A stretch of 10,786 nt of DNA from positions 1-10,786 of the forward strand of contig JASHWW010000014.1 in NCBI GenBank assembly GCA_030043855.1. Reading direction: 5' to 3'. The notes under the pieces are model-generated. The model did no database searches. It saw only the letters and a list, made by a program, of their open reading frames with translations, and had not been told where the DNA came from. Shown piece by piece: positions 1 through 6,142 of this stretch; position 1 is the first letter of the stretch; every line of letters starts with the position of its first letter. The stretch comes from Thermoplasmata archaeon (lineage in GTDB: Archaea; Thermoplasmatota; Thermoplasmata; Lutacidiplasmatales; UBA184). Both the position numbers and the translations under genes were made by a program.

Positions 1-242
1 GGGTCTCGGTCCGGACCCGAGTAGACGCCGACCAGCGCGATCGGTCGGGCGCGCAGTCCCGTCTCTTCGAGCAACTCCCGGACGACCGCGGCCTCGACCG
101 TCTCCGTCTGTTCGACGAATCCCCCGGGGAGGGCCCAGTACCCCCGGAACGGGGCGTGGCCCCGTCGGACCAGGAGGATCCGGTCCCCGCGGATCCATAC
201 GGCGTCCGCCGCCAGCGCCGGATTCGCGTAGCGAGAACTCAC
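1..242 (-). CDS. Nudix hydrolase, N-terminal part (runs off left edge)
   Basis: This is the first 80 codons of a minus-strand gene that continues past the left edge. A complete Nudix box is visible at about residues 42-64: a Gly, five residues, Glu, seven residues, then RELLEETGL, matching the GX5EX7REUXEEXGU signature. The Arg/Glu cluster of this motif binds Mg2+ and hydrolyses a nucleoside diphosphate linked to another group. The preceding stretch (ILLVRRGHAPFRGYWALPGG) is typical of ADP-ribose pyrophosphatase and MutT-like members, which act in the cytosol. The start is the GTG at 242: an in-frame TAG lies eight codons upstream and no other start codon falls between. It is divergent from the glycosyltransferase at 402, so a role in clearing nucleotide-sugar by-products is possible, but unrelated housekeeping is just as likely. 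The substrate cannot be read from this fragment. Confidence 0.9.
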   Translation of the reverse strand, partial: MSSRYANPALAADAVWIRGDRILLVRRGHAPFRGYWALPGGFVEQTETVEAAVVRELLEETGLRARPIALVGVYSGPDRD

Positions 243-261
243 GGGCCGCCGACCGGCGCCC

Positions 262-271
262 GGCTATTTCC
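262..271 (-). promoter_or_regulatory. Possible TATA box for the Nudix gene
   Basis: On the minus strand this reads GGAAATAGCC, an AT-rich patch in GC-rich surroundings. Its centre is about 25 bases before the GTG at 242, the spacing expected for an archaeal TATA box driving a leaderless transcript. The match to a consensus TATA box is only moderate. Confidence 0.35.
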
Positions 272-291
272 GTCCGCGGTATCGGGAGGGC

Positions 292-312
292 CGGGTCTAA
301 ATGGCGGACCCG
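292..312. promoter_or_regulatory. Inverted repeat around an AT-rich core between divergent genes
   Basis: CGGGTC (292-297) and GACCCG (307-312) are perfect 6-base inverted arms around a 9-base centre that starts with the only clear plus-strand AT-rich patch (TCTAAAT, 296-302) of the divergent intergenic region. It could be a TATA element for the plus-strand glycosyltransferase, with initiation near 325 and a leader of about 75 bases, flanked by an operator. It could also be chance in GC-rich DNA. Apart from this and the patch at 262-271, nothing recognisable was seen between 243 and 401. Confidence 0.25.
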
Positions 313-401
313 AGTGACCCCCGGGAACTTCGATGCGCTTTGCGGAGATGCGGCGACGCCCCGCCCAGCCAACACGACCCGCGGCGGACTGAGGCGACCC
401 G

Positions 402-1166
402 ATGCCCGTGTCCGCTGGATCGCCCGCCTTCGACGGGACTCGGACCGTGCTCTCGATCGTGCTCGCGACGCTGAACGAGCGCGAGAACCTCCCCGCGGTG
501 CTCGCCGAGATCCGCCAGCAACCGCTCCCTCCGTTCGAGGCGATCGTGGTGGACGACGGGAGCACGGACGGGACGCGGGAGTGGCTCCGCACGGAAGCGG
601 TCACTGACCCGCGGATCCGGCCGATCTTCCACGAGGGCAAGCAAACTACCCTGCGGGCCCAGGGGCAGGGGATCCGCGCGTCTGTCGGTCGCTGGGTCGT
701 GGTCATGGACGCCGATCGACAGCACCCGGCCAGCGTCCTGCCGTCGATGCTGGCCGAACTACGGGCCGGCGCCTCCCTGGTCGTGGCGAGCCGCTACGTT
801 CCGGGCGGAACGCCCGGGTCCCGGACGTTCGGTCGGGCGATCCTGTCCCGGGGCGCGGAGTGGACGGCCAAGCTGGTGCTGCGCGACGCGCGGGGCGTCT
901 CGGACCCGGTGTCGGGATTCTTCGCCTTCCGGCGGGACGTCTTCGAGCCGCTCGATCCGGAGGATCGGGGGTACAAGCTGCTCCTGTTCCTCCTCGTCAT
1001 GGCCCACGGTCGACCGATCCGGGAGGTGCCGTTCCGTTTCGAGCCGCGAGCGGAGGGCGCGAGCAAAGTGACGTCGAGCTCGGCGTTCCTCCGGGTGTTC
1101 CTCGCCGAGGTCGCCCAGGCCAAGCGACTGGAACGGCGGCGCGCCCGCCGCTCGAGCGCCCCGTAG
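402..1166 (+). CDS. Family 2 glycosyltransferase, dolichol-phosphate mannosyltransferase (DPM1)-like
   Basis: This 254-residue protein has a complete GT-A fold of the polyprenyl-phosphate sugar synthase type. Visible motifs are the nucleotide-binding VVDDGSTDGT at residues 49-58, the metal-binding DAD followed by RQHP at 103-109, SRY at 130-132, and DPVSGFFAFRR at 168-178. A late Arg then Gly-Ala-Ser-Lys segment is the usual acceptor-side motif of DPM1-like enzymes. The family moves a sugar from GDP- or UDP-sugar to dolichyl/polyprenyl phosphate on the cytosolic membrane face. No C-terminal membrane segment or GtrA-like domain is present, so it would be a soluble or peripheral enzyme of the human DPM1 size class. 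A GAGG at 391-394, seven bases before the ATG, supports the start. It begins the plus-strand series and is followed after 99 bases by a nucleotide-sugar reductase with its own promoter. Sugar and carrier identity are inferred from family only. Confidence 0.88.
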   Translation: MPVSAGSPAFDGTRTVLSIVLATLNERENLPAVLAEIRQQPLPPFEAIVVDDGSTDGTREWLRTEAVTDPRIRPIFHEGKQTTLRAQGQGIRASVGRWVVVMDADRQHPASVLPSMLAELRAGASLVVASRYVPGGTPGSRTFGRAILSRGAEWTAKLVLRDARGVSDPVSGFFAFRRDVFEPLDPEDRGYKLLLFLLVMAHGRPIREVPFRFEPRAEGASKVTSSSAFLRVFLAEVAQAKRLERRRARRSSAP

Positions 1167-1225
1167 CCGGCTCCGTGCGAGGGAACCGCCGACGTCGGGA
1201 GTCCGCGATCGGGCCATGTCCCGCC

Positions 1226-1240
1226 GGGAAACCCTAATAG
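1226..1240 (+). promoter_or_regulatory. BRE/TATA-like promoter for the SDR gene
   Basis: GGGAAACCCTAATAG combines a purine-rich BRE-like stretch with the AT-rich core CCTAATAG (1233-1240). The core is centred about 29 bases before the ATG at 1266, as expected for an archaeal promoter giving a leaderless or nearly leaderless mRNA. There is no convincing ribosome binding site before the ATG, which agrees with this. Confidence 0.55.
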
Positions 1241-1265
1241 CCCAGAATCCCCCCGGCCGGTCCGC

Positions 1266-2207
1266 ATGAAGATCCTCGTGACCGGCGCCTCCGGTTTCAT
1301 CGGCCGGCACCTCGTGGACCACGCGGCCGGTTCCGGCGACGAGGTCGTCGGAACCTACCTCGCCACCGAGGAACTGGCGACCCGTCTGCCCAAGCCGGCG
1401 GGAGTCCGCTGGGAACGGCTCGACATGCAGGACCGGGCCGCCGTCGATCGGATCGTCGAGACCGAACGTCCCGAGGCGGTCTACCATCTCGCCGCGCAGG
1501 CGTACGCGCAACGGGCGTGGAACGATCCGGCCGATACGTTCCGGACGAACGTCCTCGGCACGATCTACCTCTACGAGGCCCTGCGGAAGCACCCGCCGGC
1601 CCGCGGCGTCCTGCTCGCCGCGTCGGCGTCCGCCTACGGAGTGGCTCCGCGCTTGCCGGTCCCGGAGGACGTGCCGCTGAACCCCACGAACCCGTACGGA
1701 GTCTCGAAGGGAGCCCAGGACATGCTCTCCCTCCAGTATTCCCTCAATTTCGGGCTGCGGATCCTCCGCGCCCGGCTCTTCGGGACGACCGGGCCGGGGA
1801 AGACGGGGGACGCCCTGAACGACTTTGCCCGACAGGTCGCGCGGGCCGAGCGGACGGGCCACCCGGGAGAGCTCCGGGTCGGGAACCTCGACACCCGGCG
1901 CGACATCTCCGACATCCGCGACGTCGTTCGGGCGCTGGCGCTGGTCTTCGAGAAGGGCGACCCGAAGCTCCCGGTGAACGTCGGGGCGGGGCAGAGCTAC
2001 TCGATCCGGGACGTCTCGGAGACGCTCGTGCGGCTCGCCCGCGTCCCGATCTCCGTCGTCGCGGACCCGAAACTGTTCCGCCCGACCGATGAGCCCGACA
2101 ACCGGGCCGACATCTCCCGCCTCCGCGCCCTGGGGTACGAGCCCCAGTACCCCCTCGCGCGGACGATCGCGGACGCGCTCGAGCACTGGCGCGGGGAACC
2201 GGCCTGA
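1266..2207 (+). CDS. NAD(P)-dependent sugar epimerase/dehydratase (extended SDR), GDP-4-keto-6-deoxymannose reductase-like
   Basis: This 313-residue extended SDR acts on nucleotide-activated sugars in the cytosol. The Rossmann glycine motif TGASGFIG is at residues 6-13, and the active site is Ser120 with Tyr144-xxx-Lys148 (NPYGVSK). Features pointing to the GDP-4-dehydro-6-deoxy-D-mannose reductase (RMD) branch are LFGTTGPGK followed by DFARQVA (171-192), VGNLDTRRDISDIRDVVRAL (205-224), and RPTDEPDNRAD (272-282) near the C-terminus. RMD makes GDP-D-rhamnose from the product of GDP-mannose 4,6-dehydratase. No such dehydratase gene is in the window, so the assignment to RMD rather than another 4-reductase or 4-epimerase is tentative. 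Length is normal for the family. The ATG at 1266 sits at the right distance from the TATA box at 1233. The product would feed the glycosyltransferases nearby. Confidence 0.85.
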   Translation: MKILVTGASGFIGRHLVDHAAGSGDEVVGTYLATEELATRLPKPAGVRWERLDMQDRAAVDRIVETERPEAVYHLAAQAYAQRAWNDPADTFRTNVLGTIYLYEALRKHPPARGVLLAASASAYGVAPRLPVPEDVPLNPTNPYGVSKGAQDMLSLQYSLNFGLRILRARLFGTTGPGKTGDALNDFARQVARAERTGHPGELRVGNLDTRRDISDIRDVVRALALVFEKGDPKLPVNVGAGQSYSIRDVSETLVRLARVPISVVADPKLFRPTDEPDNRADISRLRALGYEPQYPLARTIADALEHWRGEPA

Positions 2208-2269
2208 TCCGGCCGAGGTCGAGCCCGTTCGACGGCGGATTCAAGACCTCGAACCCGTAGGGGGACCCG

Positions 2270-2515
2270 ATGACCGAACCGGCGCTCCCGGTCTGTTCCT
2301 GGATCGGCGAGGACCCGAGCGACGAGGAGATCGAGATCCCGTGCGGAAAGCCCGCCACCTACTTCCTCGAGACCCCGGACGGCCACCGGGTCTACGCGTG
2401 CCGCGAGCACCTCGGCCACGCGCGGGCGGAGGCACCGACCGGCCACGTCGTCCACGAGATTCCCGTGCACCGCCACGACGCCCCCAGCGTCCGCTCCGCG
2501 ATCCGGATCGAATAG
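2270..2515 (+). CDS. Small Cys/His-rich hypothetical protein (possible zinc-binding)
   Basis: This is an 81-residue acidic protein that I do not recognise. Its order of possible metal ligands is Cys9, Cys25, Cys44 and His47 (C-x15-C-x18-C-x2-H), with further His residues at 39 and 50. The second Cys is followed by GKPATYF and the third by REHLGH, a layout seen in small treble-clef-like zinc domains. The C-terminal third is His/Arg/Asp-rich without a clear fold. The start is supported by AGGGGG at 2259-2264, five bases upstream; a weak AT-rich patch (GATTCAAGA, 2238-2246) could be its promoter. It lies 62 bases after the SDR gene and 114 bases before the sulfatase-fold gene. It could be an accessory or regulatory protein, but the sequence gives no direct link to glycan synthesis. 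The frame's protein-like composition and clean start make it a likely real gene. Confidence 0.65.
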   Translation: MTEPALPVCSWIGEDPSDEEIEIPCGKPATYFLETPDGHRVYACREHLGHARAEAPTGHVVHEIPVHRHDAPSVRSAIRIE

Positions 2516-2542
2516 GGGTCGGTCGAGCGGCCGGCACGACGG

Positions 2543-2555
2543 GGCGCGACGCGCC
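2543..2555. repeat. Short GC-rich inverted repeat between genes
   Basis: GGCGCG (2543-2548) and CGCGCC (2550-2555) form a perfect palindrome around a single A, 28 bases after the stop of the small Cys/His gene and just before the next promoter. It could slow or end transcription of the upstream gene, but there is no adjoining T-run, so a terminator call is weak. Confidence 0.25.
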
Positions 2556-2563
2556 GCGTCTCA

Positions 2564-2580
2564 AAACTCAAGTTTATTAC
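2564..2580 (+). promoter_or_regulatory. TATA-box promoter with overlapping palindrome for the sulfatase-fold/GT4/methyltransferase genes
   Basis: This is the most AT-rich island of the window. TTTATTAC (2573-2580) is a good archaeal TATA candidate and would place initiation near 2603, leaving a leader of about 25 bases before the ATG at 2630. AAACT (2564-2568) and AGTTT (2571-2575) are perfect inverted arms with a 2-base centre that run into the TATA box, so a regulator bound there would compete with TBP. The three genes downstream (2630, 4137, 5315) show no comparable promoter of their own and may depend on this one. Confidence 0.55.
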
Positions 2581-2629
2581 CTCACGCCCTGCGAACGGTC
2601 TAGCACGGCCCGCCGGGTCGTGCGGTTCC

Positions 2630-4084
2630 ATGGCGTTCGAGCCGGGGACGGGTCCGGGGCGCCGGCCCAACATCGTGGTCGTCGTGCTGGATTGCGCCCG
2701 GTCGAAGAGCCTGGCGCTCTTCGGTGCGGGGACCGCGCACTGCCCGACGCTCACGCACCTCGCGCACGACGGGTGGGCGACCTCCCGGGCGATCGCCCCG
2801 TCGAACTGGACGCTGCCCTCCCATCTCGCGATGGCTTCGGGAACGTACCCCGAATCGATCGCGGAGGTTCGCGGACCGCGCGACGCGGACCGCGAGTCGG
2901 GAACGATCGCCGAACGGCTCCAAGCGCGGGGCTACGAGTCGGTGCTCTTCTCGGAGAACGCCATCCTCCTCGATCCCTCCGGATTCGCGCGCGGGTATCG
3001 CGTCGAGCACTGGCCGGTGGAGCTCGCCGCTCCGAACACGCGACTCGGGGCGACGCGGGAGGGGATGGCGCTGCGTCTCCTGCTCGCCCATAAGTGGGGC
3101 CCGGTGGGACGACTGGTCGGCGAACTGCCCGAGATGCTGCTCCCCTTGAGCCTGGTCCAGTCCCATACCCAGCGGGCGCACAAACGTCGGGTGTGCAACG
3201 ACGCGCTCGTGGAGGATTTCGGCCGGTGGTTGGCCGGACGAGCCCGGGCCCGTCCGTTCCACGCGTTCGTCAACCTCGTGGACGCGCACGAGCCGTACGA
3301 CCTCTCGTCCGACTTGGGGGCGCGCACCGTCGGGGAGTTTTCGCGGGTGCGATCGCCGATCTGCTTCCAGCAAGCGATCCCCTCGCTGCGCGACGGGATG
3401 CCCTGGCGTCTCCTCGAGGCGGCCTACGCCCGGTCGCTGGAGTCCGCCGACCGGAAGCTCGGACGGCTGCTCGAGCTCCTGGCCCGTGCCGGCGAGAGCG
3501 ATCGGACGGCGGTCCTGGTGACCGGAGACCACGGCCAGCAATTCGGCGAGATGGGAATGGTGAACCACGGCAGCGGAGCCACTGACGCGGTCTGCCAAGT
3601 CCCCCTGGTCACGAACCTCGACCCCGAGGTCCTGGGGGTCCGCGACGGGTGGGTCAGCTTGACCCGGCTCCCGGAGTGGGCCCTCCGCATCGCGGACCCC
3701 GACAGCTCCCCAGCCGCGAGATCGAGCGGTCGTGCCTCCGACGCCCTGGCACCGCGCTGTGTCGCGGCCCCGGCGTCGGACCTCAATCCGGCCCTGCGGG
3801 GGATCGGGGGCCCGTCCGACCGGTGGAATCACCGGCTGGAGGCGACCTTCCTGGACGAAGGAAAGCTCTTGGTCGATGCGACCTCCTCCGAGGTGCTGTG
3901 GTGGCCGCGGTCGCGCGATCCCGACTCCGAGACGCCGCAGGTGCTCCGGTTGCGGCCCGAGGAGTTCCGTGCCCTGCACGAGGCCCTCCCCACCGCCGCG
4001 CCGGTCCCGCACGAACCGTTGGACGAGCCGCAGGTGTACGACGCGTCGGTCCTCGCTCGGTTGGCCGAGTGGGGGTACACGTAA
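2630..4084 (+). CDS. Sulfatase-fold (alkaline phosphatase superfamily) hydrolase or phosphotransferase
   Basis: This 484-residue protein has the N-terminal sulfatase signature PNIVVVVLDCARSK (13-26) with metal ligand Asp21, the conserved block NWTLPSHLAMASGTYP (59-74), and late metal-ligand motifs TGDHGQQFGEMG (298-309; Asp300, His301) and NHG (312-314, His313). NLVDAHEPY (215-223) is another family block. In true sulfatases the position before x-P-S is a Cys or Ser converted to formylglycine; here it is Thr61, as in lipoteichoic acid synthase and phosphoethanolamine transferases, where Thr is the nucleophile. A phosphodiester transferase or phosphatase acting on glycans or lipid carriers is therefore at least as likely as a sulfatase. 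There is no signal peptide or membrane segment at the N-terminus, so it is predicted cytosolic. It ends in the short ARLAEWGYT tail. It heads a probable transcription unit with the GT4 gene 52 bases downstream. Fold is confident; substrate is unknown. Confidence 0.85.
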   Translation: MAFEPGTGPGRRPNIVVVVLDCARSKSLALFGAGTAHCPTLTHLAHDGWATSRAIAPSNWTLPSHLAMASGTYPESIAEVRGPRDADRESGTIAERLQARGYESVLFSENAILLDPSGFARGYRVEHWPVELAAPNTRLGATREGMALRLLLAHKWGPVGRLVGELPEMLLPLSLVQSHTQRAHKRRVCNDALVEDFGRWLAGRARARPFHAFVNLVDAHEPYDLSSDLGARTVGEFSRVRSPICFQQAIPSLRDGMPWRLLEAAYARSLESADRKLGRLLELLARAGESDRTAVLVTGDHGQQFGEMGMVNHGSGATDAVCQVPLVTNLDPEVLGVRDGWVSLTRLPEWALRIADPDSSPAARSSGRASDALAPRCVAAPASDLNPALRGIGGPSDRWNHRLEATFLDEGKLLVDATSSEVLWWPRSRDPDSETPQVLRLRPEEFRALHEALPTAAPVPHEPLDEPQVYDASVLARLAEWGYT

Positions 4085-4136
4085 CCCGCGGCGCCCCGAA
4101 CTCGGACGGATCCGCGCCCCGGTCGCCGCGGGAACG

Positions 4137-5318
4137 ATGTCGGGAGTTGGGACGGTGAGCCCGCTGCGCGTCGCGTTCCTGACCGACAAGTCGGCTCCGG
4201 CCTACGTGGGCGGCTACGAGGTCCGGGTCTACGAGCTCGCCCGTCGGTTGGCGAAGCACCACACCGTCGAGATCCTGTCGTGCAGTCCCGAGGGGCCGGC
4301 CGACGGGGTCCGCTTCGAGCAGGTCTATCCGTCCGCGTTCCAGGTGTTCCCCACCGGGGAGCGGAGTCGAATCCACACGACCCTGTGCGGGGTTCGAACG
4401 CTCGCGTTGGGTCGGCGGCTGCGATCGTTCGACGTCGTCGTGGTCGAGGCGATCCCCTACGCGCACCTTCTCGGTGTCGCTTGGGCGTCCCGGAACGCGC
4501 GCCCGAAGGTCGTGCTCGACGTCAGCGAGGCGTGGGGCGAGTTCCGGCCGTCCACCGCGCGGCTGACCCGGGTCGAGGAGTCGCTGGTCCAGCACCTGCT
4601 GCGGCTCGGCGTCGCCTCCGCCGACTCCGTCGTGGCGGTTTCGTCCGCGACGGCGCGGAGTCTGGTTCGCTCGTACGGCGTCGCACCGGAGAGCGTCCAT
4701 GTCGTGCCCAACGGATTCGCTCCGGTGGACGTCGGCGCTCGCTCCGAACCACCCGAACGGTACGACTTTCTGGCGGTCGCCCGACTCGTGGAACACAAGC
4801 GGATCGGCGACTTCGTCGAAGCGCTCGCCCGGCTGCGGGAGCAGGAGGGGTGGCGCGGATTGGGGGCGGTCGTCGGCGATGGGCCCCTCCGGTCGCTCCT
4901 CGAACGAACGGCGCGGGACCGGGGACTCGCCGAGCGGCTTCGCTTCCTCGGATTCCTGACCGGCGGCGAGAAGGACGCGATCCTGGCCGCGAGTCGGTGC
5001 TTCGTCCTCCCCTCCGAGCGCGAGGGATTCTCCATCGCCGCTCTCGAGGCGATGGCGCGGGGCCTCCCCGTCGTGGCGTCCCGTCCCGCTTCCGACGACG
5101 TGTACGGCGTCGGCGATCTCGTCGAGGACGACGTGACGGGGTATACGTACCCGACCGGCGACGTCGCGGCGCTTGCGCGCCTCCTGCAACGGATCCGTTC
5201 CTCGGAGGAGACCCGCGAACGGCTGTCCCAGGGAGCCCGGAACCGGGCTCGCCCGTTGACCTGGGATTCGGCCGCGGATCGGCTGGAAGCGCTGCTCGAG
5301 GGGGTGGTCGCGGCATGA
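4137..5318 (+). CDS. Family 4 glycosyltransferase (GT-B)
   Basis: This 393-residue protein is a standard-length GT4 retaining glycosyltransferase, probably working on a lipid-linked glycan at the cytosolic membrane face. The N-terminal domain opens with RVAFLTD and the glycine-rich acceptor loop YVGGYEVRVYELARRL (23-38). The C-terminal domain shows LAVARLVEHKR (212-222), with the phosphate-contacting basic residues, then GDGP (247-250), LGF (271-273), and the EX7E motif in EREGFSIAALEAMARGLPVV (Glu296 and Glu304). I chose the ATG at 4137 although the reading frame is open far upstream; that upstream part overlaps the sulfatase-fold gene and is its shadow. An in-frame GTG at 4155 preceded by GGGAG (4142-4146) is a real alternative that would drop six residues. 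The stop overlaps the next gene's start as ATGA. Donor sugar cannot be told from sequence. Confidence 0.9.
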   Translation: MSGVGTVSPLRVAFLTDKSAPAYVGGYEVRVYELARRLAKHHTVEILSCSPEGPADGVRFEQVYPSAFQVFPTGERSRIHTTLCGVRTLALGRRLRSFDVVVVEAIPYAHLLGVAWASRNARPKVVLDVSEAWGEFRPSTARLTRVEESLVQHLLRLGVASADSVVAVSSATARSLVRSYGVAPESVHVVPNGFAPVDVGARSEPPERYDFLAVARLVEHKRIGDFVEALARLREQEGWRGLGAVVGDGPLRSLLERTARDRGLAERLRFLGFLTGGEKDAILAASRCFVLPSEREGFSIAALEAMARGLPVVASRPASDDVYGVGDLVEDDVTGYTYPTGDVAALARLLQRIRSSEETRERLSQGARNRARPLTWDSAADRLEALLEGVVAA

Positions 5319-6142
5319 CGGCACCGAGCCCCTGGATACGTCCCGGGCCTTGGGCGATGTGGCGGCGGATCCGTAGTCGCGATCGGGAGTACGCTCGTCT
5401 CGTCGGGGTCGCTCCCGACGTCGTCCACGGGGCGTGGGACGAAATCCAATCCGACCGCTGGCTCTTCGATCACCTGCTCCGCGTCGAGGAACGGTTCCGC
5501 GGATCGAACGAACCGGGGTTCGGCGCCTCGGTGCGGGGGCACAACTGGGCCGAGCGCTGGATCACGGGGCATCGCTTCTCCCTCCCGAACGCGGAGCTCT
5601 ATTCCCTGGTCCGAGCGCTGGCTCCCCTTCGCGTCGTCGAGACCGGTGTCGCGTCCGGGATCTCCACGGCCCTGATCCTCCGGGCCCTGGACCGCAACGG
5701 CGGAGGGACGCTGACCTCGGTCGACCTTCCGATCCGCGACGCTCGGGGCTCGATCAACGCGGACGGCGTCCGCGACACGACCCACATCCCGCCCCACGAA
5801 CGCCCGGGCTGGGGGGTTCCGGAGGAGCTCCGGGGGCGGTGGACACTGCTCGAGGGGGACACCCGCGTCCGTCTGCCGGAGGCGCTCGTCGGCGACCCGC
5901 CGACCTTCTTCTTCCATGACAGCGAGCACTCGTTCGAGGTGATGGACTTCGAGTATCGTGCCGCCTGGAGTGTACTGCGGAGCGGCGGCGTGCTCTACTC
6001 GGACGACGTGTTCTGGAACGCGGCGTTCCCCTCGTTCGCCCGTACGCTCGGCGTGGACCCGATGGCGGCCGTCACCCCGGCGGGTCGTGGACTGCTGCGC
6101 AAACCCGTCGGCCCGGCACCGGCGTCCGCCTCGAGAAAATAG
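5315..6142 (+). CDS. Class I SAM-dependent methyltransferase, Methyltransf_24-like
   Basis: This 275-residue protein has a Rossmann-like methyltransferase core. Motif I is VVETGVASGIST (107-118), the acidic ribose-binding residue is Asp137 in TSVDLP, and the later block is FFFHDSEHSFEVMDFEY (198-214), followed by RSGGVLYSDDVFWN (222-235). The HDSEH / GG-DD pattern is typical of Methyltransf_24 and CmcI/rhamnosyl O-methyltransferase-like enzymes, which often methylate sugars or lipids in surface-glycan clusters. The ATG overlaps the stop of the GT4 gene in ATGA, and GAGGGGGTGG at 5298-5307 can act as its ribosome binding site, so the two are translationally coupled. Its last 148 bases overlap, tail to tail, with another methyltransferase gene on the opposite strand. 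The overlapped part here includes the conserved SDDVFWN block, so this frame is constrained across the overlap. The exact methyl acceptor is unknown. Confidence 0.85.
   Translation: MTAPSPWIRPGPWAMWRRIRSRDREYARLVGVAPDVVHGAWDEIQSDRWLFDHLLRVEERFRGSNEPGFGASVRGHNWAERWITGHRFSLPNAELYSLVRALAPLRVVETGVASGISTALILRALDRNGGGTLTSVDLPIRDARGSINADGVRDTTHIPPHERPGWGVPEELRGRWTLLEGDTRVRLPEALVGDPPTFFFHDSEHSFEVMDFEYRAAWSVLRSGGVLYSDDVFWNAAFPSFARTLGVDPMAAVTPAGRGLLRKPVGPAPASASRK

Noticed and set aside
759..2186. 475-codon open frame on the minus strand over the GT2 and SDR genes
   Set aside because: Composition is low-complexity Arg/Gly/Pro/Asp with no recognisable domain, while the opposite strand encodes two intact enzymes.
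3732..4136. N-terminal extension of the GT4 gene, which is open upstream to 3732
   Set aside because: The extension overlaps the conserved end of the sulfatase-fold gene, reads as Arg/Pro/Ser-rich low-complexity sequence, and GT4 proteins normally begin at the RVAFLTD strand just after the ATG at 4137.
2600..4189. 529-codon open frame on the minus strand over the sulfatase-fold gene
   Set aside because: No motif can be recognised and the composition is Arg/Gly/Pro-rich. The plus-strand frame carries all sulfatase-fold motifs and a good promoter.
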